Of a DNA stretch of 64,000 nt, positions 27,266-36,887 are shown piece by piece; position 1 is the first letter of the stretch, and each line of letters starts with the position of its first letter. Position numbers and translations under genes: made by a program. The DNA is from Pacificimonas aurantium. GTDB taxonomy: Bacteria; Pseudomonadota; Alphaproteobacteria; Sphingomonadales; Sphingomonadaceae. The notes beneath the pieces are model-generated. The model saw only the letters and a list, made by a program, of their open reading frames with translations. It did not search any database and was not told where the DNA came from. The stretch covers positions 372,001 through 436,000 of the forward strand of contig NZ_JAGSGB010000002.1 in assembly GCF_020092905.1 (NCBI RefSeq). The letters run 5' to 3'.

Positions 27266-29349
27266 CAGCTATTCGCCACCTTCTTGCCGGCGGCCTTGTT
27301 CCAGTGCCGGATGAACGGCACCATCTCATCCGTCGGCATCGCCCCCGCGCACAGGAAGCCCTGATACCAGTTGCAGCCCGCGCGGATCAGCAGGTCGAGC
27401 TGCGTTTCGCTTTCCACGCCTTCTGCGACCACCGTCATGTCGAGCGAACGCGCCATGTCTATGACGCCGCGGACGATGATCTTGTCGCGGGTTTCGCCGG
27501 TAATGTCAGCAGCGATTCGCTTGTCGATCTTCAGATAATCGAGCGGCAGCGCCTTCAGATAGGCAAGCGAACTGTAGCCCGTTCCGAAATCGTCGATGGC
27601 AATGCGAATGTCGCGCCGTTTCAGCGCCGACAGCATGTCGGCGGTATGCTCGAGATTCTCCACCAGGCTCCCCTCGGTGATCTCCAACGTCAGGCGATCG
27701 GGCGGAAAGTTCGCCTGGGAGAGCGAGTCGATCAACGAAGAGACGAACTCCGTGTCGCGCATGTCAGCCGCCGTCACGTTCACCGACAGGCGCAGATGCT
27801 GCATGTCGCTCGGCCAGCTGGCCGCCTCGCGGAAGGCCTGCCGCAAGATCGACCGGCCGAACTCGACACCGAATTCACCGCGTTCGGCCGTGCTGAGAAG
27901 CGTATCGGCCGTCAACTGGCCGTAGACCGGATGTTCATAGCGCAGCAGCGCCTCGACTCCGACGATCTGGTTGTTCGAGGCGTCCACCTGCGGCTGGTAG
28001 CGAAGGTCGAGTTCGCCGCTGCGCGCCGCGTCGCGAACCGACTGCTCCAGGGTGGCCAGCCTGACGGGATCGGTGTCGTGGCCGGACAAGTAGACCTGAA
28101 AGGCATTTGGCCCCAGGGACCGGGCGGATGCGAGTGCGGACGTCGCCGCGCGCAGCAACTCGTCGGAGCTGGTCATATCCGGGTCGCTGGCCGCAATGCC
28201 GATTCGGCAGGACAGATAGATTCGCCGCCCTTCGATGATGAACGGCCGGTCGAAGATGCCCGACACGAGCTGAGAGAAAAAGACGCCCTGGTTCAGCTGG
28301 ATCGGACCGAAGAAGACGACGGCAAATTCCGTTCCCCCGAGGCGCGCGGCGACCGTATTGTCGAAGCCGCGCTCCTCGATCAGACGCCGCAGTCGCCGCG
28401 AGACGGCCTGCAGCAGCAGGTCGGCGACATGCCTGCCGAAGGATGCGTTGATCTGGTCGAACCGCGAGAGGCCGATGAGGACCGCGATAGCCCCGACCTG
28501 AGGGTCCCGGTCGGCGACGAGCGCCTCGTCTATGCGGGCACGAATACTGCTCAGCGAGGCAAGTCCGGTAAGCGAATCGAAGTGCGCGGACAGCCGCTTC
28601 TGGGTCGCGGTTTCGAAGATGTCCTCGACGGCCGCCATGAGGCCGCTGAACTCACCATTCTCACCGTGAACCGGGCTGACATGATGCACGAGCCGAGTCT
28701 TCTTGTCGGGCAGGTTCAACGGATGATCGACCGGACCGCTGACCTCTGCCTCGAGTAGCGGTCGCATCGCCGCACGGAAGTCCGCAAGTTCCCTGACAGG
28801 AAGAAGGCGGGCCAGCATTCGAAGCGGGACCTCTTCGGCACCCGTAAGCCCCAGAAGCGCACTGAGGTCGTCGTTCAGACGAACCGTGTTCGACCCGGCA
28901 GACCAGTACCAGCGCGGCGATTGTTGCAGATAGTCCTGCGCCTGGGCGAGCGCCGCCTCGGTACCACTGGTGCGCATCCGTTCGATCATGCGCTCAGCAA
29001 AGCGCAGCGCTGACAGCAACTGGTCGCCGCCGAATGGGCTGACGAGATAGTGAGTCGCGCCGACCTCGTAGACACGGTCGAGCGACTGCGCATCCTTTCG
29101 CGACAGCAGCACGAGCATAGCCCCGCGCCGGTCCGCCACATGCTGAGACAGTTCGGCAGCCTTGGCGAGGCCCAGTTCGATCGCGCCCCGCGCGTCGACG
29201 AGGGCGATGAAAGCCGAGGAATTCCGGTAGGCGCGCCCGACATCGGAGTCTGGCGCCGCGAGCAGCACAGACTTCCCCGCCTGCTCGAGAACGGCCTTTA
29301 CCTCTCGCTCGTAGCGGATCGACAGGAGGAGGACGGGTGCTTTTTTCAT
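27265..29349 (-). CDS. GGDEF/EAL protein with receiver-like N-terminus, probable c-di-GMP phosphodiesterase
   Basis: A 694-residue cytoplasmic signalling protein. Residues 1-125 resemble a receiver fold without an obvious phospho-Asp, and a PAS-like region follows to about 250. The GGDEF domain is degenerate, with GGTEF in RLGGTEFAVVF, so cyclase activity is doubtful. The EAL domain looks complete: VEALLRYEHP, LEITEGSLVEN, AIDDFGTGYSSL, LKIDKR and VVAEGVES. The likely net role is c-di-GMP hydrolysis, possibly tuned by the GGTEF domain (inference). It is divergent from moaA across a 119-bp spacer containing a perfect palindrome. Confidence 0.9.
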   Translation of the reverse strand: MKKAPVLLLSIRYEREVKAVLEQAGKSVLLAAPDSDVGRAYRNSSAFIALVDARGAIELGLAKAAELSQHVADRRGAMLVLLSRKDAQSLDRVYEVGATHYLVSPFGGDQLLSALRFAERMIERMRTSGTEAALAQAQDYLQQSPRWYWSAGSNTVRLNDDLSALLGLTGAEEVPLRMLARLLPVRELADFRAAMRPLLEAEVSGPVDHPLNLPDKKTRLVHHVSPVHGENGEFSGLMAAVEDIFETATQKRLSAHFDSLTGLASLSSIRARIDEALVADRDPQVGAIAVLIGLSRFDQINASFGRHVADLLLQAVSRRLRRLIEERGFDNTVAARLGGTEFAVVFFGPIQLNQGVFFSQLVSGIFDRPFIIEGRRIYLSCRIGIAASDPDMTSSDELLRAATSALASARSLGPNAFQVYLSGHDTDPVRLATLEQSVRDAARSGELDLRYQPQVDASNNQIVGVEALLRYEHPVYGQLTADTLLSTAERGEFGVEFGRSILRQAFREAASWPSDMQHLRLSVNVTAADMRDTEFVSSLIDSLSQANFPPDRLTLEITEGSLVENLEHTADMLSALKRRDIRIAIDDFGTGYSSLAYLKALPLDYLKIDKRIAADITGETRDKIIVRGVIDMARSLDMTVVAEGVESETQLDLLIRAGCNWYQGFLCAGAMPTDEMVPFIRHWNKAAGKKVANS

Positions 29350-29398
29350 CTGCCCCGCAACATTAAGCGCATGGGATCACCCTAACACAGTCTTTTCA

Positions 29399-29410
29399 CG
29401 TGTTAACACG
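29399..29410. promoter_or_regulatory. 12-bp perfect palindrome between the EAL gene and moaA
   Basis: CGTGTTAACACG is a perfect palindrome 50 bases upstream of the EAL gene start and 58 upstream of moaA. A second element, CGTAGC (29426-29431) with GCTACG (29444-29449), lies on the moaA side. Either could be an operator for the divergent promoters; no regulator can be named. Confidence 0.4.
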
Positions 29411-29468
29411 CGACTTGGCGACCATCGTAGCTATTGTTTGTACGCTACGCCTTCGATAGCCGGGCCCT

Positions 29469-30479
29469 ATGAACATGGGCCAAGCGCCAAATCTCGTCGA
29501 TGCCTTCGGGCGGACGATCACATATTTGCGGATTTCGGTCACCGACCGTTGCGACTTCCGTTGCACCTACTGCATGGCGGAAAATATGACATTCCTGCCG
29601 CGCAGGGATGTCCTGTCCTTCGAGGAAATCGAGACCATTGCACGCGCCTTCGTAAAGCGCGGCGTGACCAAGATCCGCCTGACGGGCGGTGAACCGCTGG
29701 TGCGACGCGATATCGCAAAGCTGCTCGATCGGCTCGGCGGACTTCGGAGCGAGGGGTTGTCGGAGCTGACCCTGACCACCAACGGGAACCAGCTCGAGAA
29801 GCACGCCGTCTCCCTGCACGAGGCCGGCGTCCGGCGCATCAACGTCAGCCTGGATACGCTGGACGAGGACCGGTTCAGGTCGGTGACGCGCTGGGGCAAG
29901 CTGGAAAACGTGCTTTCCGGAATTCGAGCCGCTGCCGCCGCCGGCCTTTCGGTGAAGATCAATACGGTGGCTCTGCGCAGCCTCAATGAGGATGAACTCG
30001 GCGACATGGTCGCTTGGGCTCACGGCGAGGGCCATAGCATCACGTTCATCGAAACGATGCCGATGGGTCAGACCGACCGGGACCGCGCAGACGACTACCT
30101 GCCCCTCTCGGTGGTGAAGGAGCGGCTCGCCGAGCGATTCACCCTGTCGCCTCTCGTCAAGTCCACCGGCGGACCGGCGCGCTATTTCCGCAGCGAGGCC
30201 ACCAGAGGCGATGTCGGCTTCATCACTCCCCTCACCTATAATTTTTGCGCCGGCTGCAACCGTGTCCGCCTGACCGCCAAAGGCGAACTGTTCATGTGTC
30301 TGGGTCAGGGGGATCATGTCGATCTGCGCGCGCTCGTGCGGCAGGACCCGGCCGGCTCGCTTCTCGATGCAGCGCTCGACGAGGCAATGCGGCTGAAGCC
30401 TGAAGGCCATGATTTCACGATCGAACGAGGCGCGAAAAACGTTGCCGTCGACCGCCATATGAGCGTGACAGGCGGATGA
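29469..30479 (+). CDS. moaA: GTP 3',8-cyclase (molybdenum cofactor synthesis)
   Basis: A 336-residue radical SAM enzyme for the first step of molybdopterin synthesis. The N-terminal cluster motif is CDFRCTYC (CxxxCxxC). The SAM-binding GGE is in RLTGGEPLVRRDI. The C-terminal cluster ligands lie in CAGCNRVRLTAKGELFMC, and the protein ends in the functional Gly-Gly pair (VTGG). No other moa, moe or mob gene is in the window. Its stop overlaps the NAD kinase start by four bases, giving a two-gene unit. Confidence 0.95.
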   Translation: MNMGQAPNLVDAFGRTITYLRISVTDRCDFRCTYCMAENMTFLPRRDVLSFEEIETIARAFVKRGVTKIRLTGGEPLVRRDIAKLLDRLGGLRSEGLSELTLTTNGNQLEKHAVSLHEAGVRRINVSLDTLDEDRFRSVTRWGKLENVLSGIRAAAAAGLSVKINTVALRSLNEDELGDMVAWAHGEGHSITFIETMPMGQTDRDRADDYLPLSVVKERLAERFTLSPLVKSTGGPARYFRSEATRGDVGFITPLTYNFCAGCNRVRLTAKGELFMCLGQGDHVDLRALVRQDPAGSLLDAALDEAMRLKPEGHDFTIERGAKNVAVDRHMSVTGG

Positions 30480-31249
30480 GCCAGCCGAAGCTCGGCCTTC
30501 TGGCGTCTCCTACCGCGCCCGCCCGCGCCGCCCGCGAACAGCTCGAGGGTCTGGCGGACTGGGTTGAGCCGGAACAGGCCGATATCCTTGTGGCCCTGGG
30601 CGGCGATGGTTTCCTGTTGCAGACTCTGCACCGCATGCTCGCCGAAGGACGGACGGTGCCGGTTTTCGGCATGAACCTCGGCACGGTGGGGTTCCTGATG
30701 AACGAGTTTCGGGCCGAAGGGCTTGCCGACCGCATCAAGGCGGCGAAACGGTTCAAGCTGCACCCCCTCATCATGGAGGCCCGGTCGCTGGCCGGGGACA
30801 GGCAGATTTTCCCCGCTATCAACGAGATTTCCCTGCTGCGTGAGACGCGCCAGACCGCAAAGATCGAGATCCAGATAGATGGGCGCGTTCGCATGGAGGA
30901 ACTTGTCTGCGACGGCGTCCTTGTCGCCACCCCAGCGGGATCGACGGCCTACAACCTGTCCGCCAACGGCCCGATCCTTCCGCTCGGCAGCGACCTCCTC
31001 GCCCTCACCCCGATCAGTCCGTTCCGGCCGCGCCGCTGGCGCGGCGCCATCCTGCCGGCAAAGTCGCGCATAGAATTTCACATGCTCGAAGCCGGCAAGA
31101 GGCCCGTGTCCGCCGTCGCCGACCAACGTGAAGTCCGCGACGTCGCCTCGGTGACGGTGAGCACCGACCGGACCGTAACGCTCGAGTTGCTGTTCGACCC
31201 GGATTATGCACTCGACGACCGCATCGTGATGGAGCAGTTTCTCGCCTGA
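30476..31249 (+). CDS. nadK: NAD kinase
   Basis: A 257-residue enzyme making NADP from NAD. The GGDG motif is in LVALGGDGFLLQTLHRM, followed by NLGTVGFLMNEF. The NE/D block is INEISLLRETRQTAK, and the substrate-binding DGVLVATPAGSTAYNLSANG is complete. The length fits compact bacterial NAD kinases. It is coupled to moaA by an ATGA overlap. The 343-base gap after it holds tRNA-Asn; I see no other gene there. Confidence 0.95.
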   Translation: MSQPKLGLLASPTAPARAAREQLEGLADWVEPEQADILVALGGDGFLLQTLHRMLAEGRTVPVFGMNLGTVGFLMNEFRAEGLADRIKAAKRFKLHPLIMEARSLAGDRQIFPAINEISLLRETRQTAKIEIQIDGRVRMEELVCDGVLVATPAGSTAYNLSANGPILPLGSDLLALTPISPFRPRRWRGAILPAKSRIEFHMLEAGKRPVSAVADQREVRDVASVTVSTDRTVTLELLFDPDYALDDRIVMEQFLA

Positions 31250-31338
31250 TCGGTTCTACAACCGCCCCCTCGGAAGAAAATTGCGGACGGGTCTTGGCAC
31301 CGCGCCAGCCTGTTGATATAGCGCCGCCTCTCCGATGA

Positions 31339-31413
31339 TCCCCGGTAGCTCAGCGGTAGAGCAATCGACTGTTAATCGATCGGTCGTCTGTTCGAATCAG
31401 ACCCGGGGAGCCA
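31339..31413 (+). tRNA. tRNA-Asn (anticodon GTT)
   Basis: A complete cloverleaf with encoded CCA. The acceptor stem is TCCCCGG with CCGGGGA, the D arm is GTAGCTCAGCGGTAGAGC, the anticodon loop is CTGTTAA with GTT as anticodon, and the T arm is GTCTG TTCGAAT CAGAC. The discriminator base is G, as expected for tRNA-Asn. It stands alone between nadK and the chemotaxis receptor gene. Confidence 0.97.
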
Positions 31414-31592
31414 TTCTTCCATTCGGATGGATCTGCGGTCGGCGCGCCCAAAGCGGTGCGCCGACCCGCAACCCGGTATCCGCCAGCGGGCCCCGTTTCG
31501 GGTTCGAAAGCCTGACCCGACATTAACCTTAAGCTAAATCCTCCACTGCTACTCTGCCCCGCGTATCGAGTGCAGCGTGAAAGACTGGTCGA

Positions 31593-33734
31593 ATGGCGGC
31601 GGGGCGTTTCTCAAGCATCAGGACACGCGTAAAGCGCGCGTCATCGCAGTTGTTCGCGGTAATGGATGCGCACACGCGCGACTGGTCGGTCAGCCGCAAG
31701 CTGGGCGGCATGATCGGCCTGTTCGCCGGCTTCCTCGTCGTCAGCAGCCTTATCCTAATCTTCTGCATCGTGCGCACCGGCCACGCCCTGCAGGAGGTTC
31801 GGACCATTACTGCAGTCAGCAGCAGTCTTTCGGACGCCAACGCCGCCGCCGCACATGCGCAGAGCCGGGCGAAGGACTATGTGATCACACCAAATGCCGA
31901 ACTCGGTAACGCCGTCGTCGAGGAAATGGAAGCCGCTCAGGGCATCGTACGGAACGTCGACGCACAGCTTGGCGCCGGCGCTCTGAAGCAGGATGTCGCC
32001 GCCATGAGCGAGCTGTTGGCCCAAGAAAGGCAGAGCTTCGAGTCGATCAGCCAAGGGCAGACCCAGATTTCCGCCGAGGTAACGCCCATTCTCGACCGAG
32101 TGGGCGTGCAGATCGGCAACCGCCTCACTCGCTTCGTTGAGCGTTCCTTCGCGGCCGAGGACTACCCGGCATCACTCGCCGCGACGAGGGCGCTCGATTT
32201 CTACTCCAAGGCCCGGATCGACGTGAACCGGTACAGGATCACCGGCGAAGAAGAGGCAGTTCTTTCAGCTCGCCGGAACCTCCTGGACCTGGAGGATTCG
32301 CTCAACCGCTTGTTCGAGGCGGCGGACGGGACGGGGCTCGTTTCGGAGGCCGATTCGGTTATCGAGGATGTCGTCAGATATGACGCCGCCTTTGCTCGGC
32401 TGCTGGAAATCTCGCGGCAGCGGGATGCCGATGTGAGCGAACTGATCGAAGTGCTCGGGCCGGAGTTCGAGAGCACTGCCGCCCGCGCAAACGACCGCGC
32501 GACGGCGCTCCTGAACGCCGCCACACAGAATGCCCTCATCAACATGCGCTGGACTCTGGCGGCGCTGATCGTGCTTGCGCTGTTAAGCGTGATCGCGGCC
32601 CTGCTCGGCCATGCGGGAGCCCGCATGCTCGTCGGCGAGCCGTTCCTGCGCCTCGCCGACACCATGATGCACCTCGCCAGCGGGCGGAAAGACATCAGAC
32701 TTGAGACGTCCGATCGCAAGGACGAACTGGGGCAAATGGTTCGCGCAGTAGCCGTCTTTCAGGAAAATGCGCTCGAAGTCGAAAAGCAGAGGGAAGCCGC
32801 CCGGTTGTCGGAAATCCGCGAACGCGAGAATGAAGACCGCCGGCGGCGGGAACGCCAGGCTGAAAAGGAGCAGGCGGAGGCTGACAAGCGCCGGGCGATC
32901 GAGGAGCTTGCCGACGCGTTCGAAAACAGTGTTCATTCAGTGACGGCGGCCATCAGTTCCGCGGCGAGCCAGATCGAACTCGGATCGCAGCAGGTCGCCA
33001 AGGCAGCAAAAGAAAATGCGGTCATGACGGCCGACGTGGCCGCAACAGCGCAGCAGTCCAGTCAGAATGCGATGGCGGTCGCGAACGCGTCCGAGGAGAT
33101 GGCCCGCTCGATCGCGGAGGTCTCGACTCAGGTCATCGAATCTTCCGGGCGCTCCCAAAGTGCGGCGGAACGCGCTCGCAGGACCGACCAGATCGTGCAG
33201 GGGCTGGCAGGCGATGCAAACACGATTGGCGATGTCGTCGATCTGATCAACTCGATCGCCGAGCAGACGAACCTGCTCGCGCTTAATGCCACCATCGAAG
33301 CGGCACGTGCGGGCGATGCCGGCCGCGGCTTTTCTGTCGTCGCCGGAGAAATCAAGGCGCTCGCCAGTCAGACGAGCAAGGCGACGCTGCAGATAGCCGA
33401 GCGCGTAAGCGGAATTCAGAGCGTTTCGGGAGAAGCGGCCGAAGCCATCGAGGCGATCGGGCGGGCTGTGGGAGATATCGACAGCATCGCCGCGACCGTC
33501 GCCTCCGCCGTAGAGCAGCAGTCGGCCACGACGAGCGAAATCGCGATGAACACGCAACAGGCCGCTGCGGCCTCAGAAGCCGTCGCCCTTAATATTTCCA
33601 AGGTCCGCGATGGAATTGAGGAGACGGGCATCGTCGCGGAACAGGCCCTGAGCGCCGCGGGAGAACTCACCGCACAGGCGGTCGAGCTGCAACGCCAGGC
33701 GAATGCCTTTCTCAGCCGCGTGCGCGCAGCCTGA
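31593..33734 (+). CDS. Methyl-accepting chemotaxis protein
   Basis: A 713-residue membrane receptor. A transmembrane helix near residues 38-62 ([19 protein letters not shown]) and a second near 317-335 ([18 protein letters not shown]) bracket a roughly 250-residue periplasmic helical sensor. A HAMP linker, a charged coiled coil and the signalling domain follow. The conserved hairpin tip reads [19 protein letters not shown], then [15 protein letters not shown]. There is no C-terminal pentapeptide tether. No che genes are nearby, so it is an orphan receptor here; its ligand is unknown. The start at 31593 has only a weak ribosome-binding site, and 31662 is an alternative. Confidence 0.92.
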   Translation: MAAGRFSSIRTRVKRASSQLFAVMDAHTRDWSVSRKLGGMIGLFAGFLVVSSLILIFCIVRTGHALQEVRTITAVSSSLSDANAAAAHAQSRAKDYVITPNAELGNAVVEEMEAAQGIVRNVDAQLGAGALKQDVAAMSELLAQERQSFESISQGQTQISAEVTPILDRVGVQIGNRLTRFVERSFAAEDYPASLAATRALDFYSKARIDVNRYRITGEEEAVLSARRNLLDLEDSLNRLFEAADGTGLVSEADSVIEDVVRYDAAFARLLEISRQRDADVSELIEVLGPEFESTAARANDRATALLNAATQNALINMRWTLAALIVLALLSVIAALLGHAGARMLVGEPFLRLADTMMHLASGRKDIRLETSDRKDELGQMVRAVAVFQENALEVEKQREAARLSEIRERENEDRRRRERQAEKEQAEADKRRAIEELADAFENSVHSVTAAISSAASQIELGSQQVAKAAKENAVMTADVAATAQQSSQNAMAVANASEEMARSIAEVSTQVIESSGRSQSAAERARRTDQIVQGLAGDANTIGDVVDLINSIAEQTNLLALNATIEAARAGDAGRGFSVVAGEIKALASQTSKATLQIAERVSGIQSVSGEAAEAIEAIGRAVGDIDSIAATVASAVEQQSATTSEIAMNTQQAAAASEAVALNISKVRDGIEETGIVAEQALSAAGELTAQAVELQRQANAFLSRVRAA

Positions 33735-33809
33735 CGAAAAGTTGCCGCGCCACCGGGCATCGGTCCAAAGTTCGGCGCCTATTGCTGGCAGCGGGCTCCG
33801 CCCGTGACG

Positions 33810-34595
33810 TCAGACTTGGCGCTCGACGACGAGCTTCTTGATCTCGGCAATCGCCTTGGCCGGGTTTAGGCCCTTCGGGCAGACATTCGAGCAATTCATG
33901 ATCGTGTGGCAGCGATACAGGCGGAAGGGATCTTCCAGCTGGTCGAGCCGCTCACCCATCAGCTCGTCGCGTGAGTCCGCCAGCCAGCGATAGGCCTGAA
34001 GAAGGATTGCCGGGCCTAGGAACTTGTCCTGATTCCACCAGTAACTCGGACAGCCCGTCGAACAACAGGCGCACAAAATGCACTCGTAAAGGCCGTCGAG
34101 TTCCTCACGCTGTTGGGGAGACTGGATCCGCTCCTTGCCAGCCGGCGGGGGCGTCTTCGTCTTCAGCCACGGCTCGATCGACGCATATTGGGCGTAGAAA
34201 TGCTTGAAGTCGGGCACCAGATCCTTGACGACTTCCATGGCCGGCAGCGGCGTGATCCGCACCGTGCCGCCCAGTTCGTCGATCGGCTGGATGCACGCCA
34301 AGGTGTTCGTGCCGTTGATGTTCATCGAGCAGGAGCCGCAAATGCCCTCGCGGCAGGAACGACGGAAGGTCAGGGTCGGGTCGACCTCGTTCTTGATCTT
34401 GATCAGCGCGTCGAGAACCATGGGCCCGCAGTCGGCCAGGTCGAGAACGTAGCGGTCGAAACGGGGGTTTTCGTCGTCGTCTGGCGACCAGCGATAGATT
34501 TCGAAGGTCTTCGGCGTCTGCGCGTTCGCCGGCGCCTCATAGGTGCGCGTCTTGCCGTTTATCTTGCTATGCGCCGGAAGCGAGAACTGAGCCAT
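33810..34595 (-). CDS. sdhB: Succinate dehydrogenase iron-sulfur subunit
   Basis: A 261-residue subunit carrying electrons from FAD to quinone in complex II. The [2Fe-2S] ligands are in [11 protein letters not shown] plus the Cys of NTLAC, the [4Fe-4S] ligands in [12 protein letters not shown], and the [3Fe-4S] region in [19 protein letters not shown]. All are complete. The usual partners sdhC, sdhD and sdhA are not next to it in this window; the upstream neighbour on the same strand is a sensor-like ATPase gene, 130 bases away, so it probably has its own promoter. Confidence 0.95.
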   Translation of the reverse strand: MAQFSLPAHSKINGKTRTYEAPANAQTPKTFEIYRWSPDDDENPRFDRYVLDLADCGPMVLDALIKIKNEVDPTLTFRRSCREGICGSCSMNINGTNTLACIQPIDELGGTVRITPLPAMEVVKDLVPDFKHFYAQYASIEPWLKTKTPPPAGKERIQSPQQREELDGLYECILCACCSTGCPSYWWNQDKFLGPAILLQAYRWLADSRDELMGERLDQLEDPFRLYRCHTIMNCSNVCPKGLNPAKAIAEIKKLVVERQV

Positions 34596-34725
34596 GTGAT
34601 CCTCGTAATACTCTCATTTCGAATGCAGATAGACGCAGGCGGGTATGAAGGGCAACCGGACATCTCCGCTTTGGGACAACGCGCCGCGTGGAACGCGAAG
34701 ACGCACCTGGCGAAGTAAGGTGTCT

Positions 34726-35436
34726 TCAGCCCTCGGTCTTGCGAAAGAACAGGATCACTGTAGCCCCGCCCATGCGGCTGTCGCCCACATGAATGTCACC
34801 GCCGATCGACCGCATATAGTCGCGTGATATCGACAGCCCCAGCCCCATGCCATCCGCCTCGCTGGTGAGCCGCTCGTAGCGGTCGAAGACCCGCGCTCTG
34901 TCGTCATCCGGGATACCGGGACCGGTATCGGATACGGCCAGCGAGACCCTGCCGTCTTCTTCCGACATTTCTACACGGACGGGGCTTTCGGAGGGTGCGA
35001 ATTTCAGGGCGTTGCTCATTACGTTCAAGATAGCCTGCCGGACCCTGAGGGAGGCCCCTGCGACAATCGGTGCCGCCGTCTGCCGAGCAGGCCATTCCAG
35101 GGTAATCTGACGTGCCGCGGCGAGCGGCTGGATCAGGGTCGCCACGTCGTCGAGCATCCTGCCGAGATCGACTTTCCCCCGCTGCTGACGGTTGGCTCCG
35201 ACCGCCGTAAACTCGTCGGTGACACCGGAGAGATGCGTCGCCGCTTCCCGGATATCGCGGGCGTAGCGTGCGTAATGAGGATGAGCGCCCTTGTCGGCAT
35301 GGGCTCCCAGCCGGTCGGCCTGGGCACGAATCGTATCGATATGCGACTGGAAGGGACGCTCCAACCCCATCGGCGGTCGCTTGGTACGCCAACGCGTTTC
35401 ATCCGCCGGGTTTTTCGTGGGCAGATCAATCAGCAT
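34726..35436 (-). CDS. Histidine-kinase-like ATPase, no sensor domain
   Basis: A 236-residue cytoplasmic protein with an N-terminal helical hairpin and a GHKL ATPase domain. The N box is NVMSNALKFAP, the G1 box is DTGPGIPDD and the G2 box is GMGLGLSISRDY. A candidate phospho-acceptor is His32 in PFQSHIDTIR, but it lacks the usual SHELRTP context, so autophosphorylation is uncertain. There is no sensor or membrane segment. Its start overlaps the end of the DUF2336 gene by 11 bases, and an Hpt gene lies upstream, which suggests one phosphorelay module (inference). Confidence 0.85.
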   Translation of the reverse strand: MLIDLPTKNPADETRWRTKRPPMGLERPFQSHIDTIRAQADRLGAHADKGAHPHYARYARDIREAATHLSGVTDEFTAVGANRQQRGKVDLGRMLDDVATLIQPLAAARQITLEWPARQTAAPIVAGASLRVRQAILNVMSNALKFAPSESPVRVEMSEEDGRVSLAVSDTGPGIPDDDRARVFDRYERLTSEADGMGLGLSISRDYMRSIGGDIHVGDSRMGGATVILFFRKTEG

Positions 35437-36475
35437 TGCGGACCATTTGCGCGTGAGCGAGGCGGAACTCCCGGTTCAGGCGCCACCATTCGAGCGAGGC
35501 GTTGGCGTCGTCGCGGTCCAACCGGTCGAATGCATCCTTGGCGCCCCTGACCGCCTGCCGGTAGTCTTCGTCCCTGCCCCCAGCCCAGCGCAAAAGTGCG
35601 ATGATCCTGGCGCCAGCCTGATTCCCGAATCCGGTTGCCGCAAGATAGGCCGCCTGCACATCCGGCTCTCCGCGCAAAAGGAGAACCCAGGCCGTACCTG
35701 TAGAGACCCGGCCTCGTACAGCGAGAGCAGCTACGGCCAGCAGCACTTCGCCCTCCGCAACGAGGCGGAGCACAAACCCGTCGGTCAGTTCCTCTCGCTC
35801 CTCGAGCCTTTGCATCAGCATTACTGCGGCGTGCTGGGCCGAACGAACGATGTCGCGTTCGGCGATCAAGCGCTCCACGGCGCCGCAGATCATCCGCACC
35901 GTTGCTGTGTCCTGTCCTCGTGCGAGTTCGGCGGAGAGCAGCCAGTACAGCCTCTCCGCAAGTGCCGCTGGCAGTTCGTCCATCAGCAGACGCGGTTCCT
36001 CGCCGCAGCGCAATTCCATCAGGCGTGAGAAGGTCAGAACGGGGCTGCGAACCTGCGCGTCCTCATATTCGGCAAGGCGCGCCAGCATCGGCCCGGAGAT
36101 CGCCGCATCCAGGTCGAACGCGATCTCGTCGAGATTGGCCAGCCGTTCGGCTACCAGATGCTCCTCCGCCCGCTGGACGAGGGCAGCACTCAGTTCGGCA
36201 TCACGCACACCCGGCGACCCGAGCATGCGGTCGAGCGCACGGCTGATATCCAGGCTCTTTCCGAAGTCCTCGATATCGTACAGCAGGCGTTCGGCGACGC
36301 AGGCTAGCAGCGAACGAAGTGCGGACAGCGCAAGCGCCCGCAAATGGTCGGTAACCACAGGGATCGTGCGGTCGAACAAGAGGTCGGGATACCGGCCGAG
36401 CGCAGCCGGAGGGAGCCCGGCATCGCGCCACCGCGGCGCCGGCCGATCACCCTGCCGCCGGCTCTCGTCAATCAC
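35426..36475 (-). CDS. DUF2336-like protein
   Basis: A 349-residue, mostly alpha-helical cytoplasmic protein. Its Arg- and Leu-rich repeats (VTDHLRALALSALRSLLA, LVQRAEEHLVAERLANLD, FVLRLVAEGEVLLAVAALAVRG) resemble DUF2336 proteins of alphaproteobacteria. The function of the family is not established. The start is a GTG at 36475. It lies between an Hpt gene (92 bases upstream) and the ATPase gene (overlapping), all on the same strand. The family call is from pattern memory and is less sure than the others. Confidence 0.65.
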   Translation of the reverse strand: MIDESRRQGDRPAPRWRDAGLPPAALGRYPDLLFDRTIPVVTDHLRALALSALRSLLACVAERLLYDIEDFGKSLDISRALDRMLGSPGVRDAELSAALVQRAEEHLVAERLANLDEIAFDLDAAISGPMLARLAEYEDAQVRSPVLTFSRLMELRCGEEPRLLMDELPAALAERLYWLLSAELARGQDTATVRMICGAVERLIAERDIVRSAQHAAVMLMQRLEEREELTDGFVLRLVAEGEVLLAVAALAVRGRVSTGTAWVLLLRGEPDVQAAYLAATGFGNQAGARIIALLRWAGGRDEDYRQAVRGAKDAFDRLDRDDANASLEWWRLNREFRLAHAQMVRNAD

Positions 36476-36567
36476 GCGTACATCTCCCGGCCTGGATCAG
36501 GACGGGTTCTAGAAAGCAATACTTTCCAAACCGATAACGTGTGGGTCGTGCCCGGCGCAGGCTGGTC

Positions 36568-36864
36568 CTAGGCGTCGATAAGCTGGCCGAACTCCTCAGC
36601 AAACACAGCATCGATCTCGGCCATCAGTTCCCGCAGCAGGTGAGGGTTCCGTTCGGCCGACACTGCGAGCGCCGCAAGTCGTTCCGACCCGATGCCGAGC
36701 GCGCCGCCCTTGAGCCTGTGGGCGAACTGCCGAACCTCATCGTCACTCTCAGCGTTCCTCAACAGTTCAATCGACTTGGAGAGACTCTGGGCCAGATCGG
36801 CCAGCAACTGCATCAACAGCTCTTCGTCATCCCCCGCGATCTCTCTCAGCGCGGTTGGCACCAT
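36568..36864 (-). CDS. Hpt domain phosphotransfer protein
   Basis: A 98-residue single-domain histidine phosphotransfer protein. The phospho-His is His49 in the motif FAHRLKGGALGIG, and the helical-bundle pattern (ELLMQLLADLAQSLSKSIELL, then LAALAVSAERN) fits. The start used is the ATG at 36864; a longer frame to 36906 would add 14 residues and cover the inverted repeat in the divergent promoter region. It should shuttle phosphate between receivers and a kinase, perhaps the adjacent ATPase protein. Confidence 0.82.
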   Translation of the reverse strand: MVPTALREIAGDDEELLMQLLADLAQSLSKSIELLRNAESDDEVRQFAHRLKGGALGIGSERLAALAVSAERNPHLLRELMAEIDAVFAEEFGQLIDA

Positions 36865-36887
36865 CCCTCGACCCCAGTGATTGCGGA

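Noticed and set aside
27304-28758. A 484-codon open frame antisense to the GGDEF/EAL gene
   Set aside because: The opposing strand encodes clear GGDEF and EAL motifs over the same stretch; this frame has none and is rich in His, Arg and Gln as antisense frames are.
33785-33803. Small hairpin CGGGC-TCC-GCCCG between the chemoreceptor gene and sdhB as a terminator
   Set aside because: The stem is only five pairs with a three-base loop and there is no T-run on either side.
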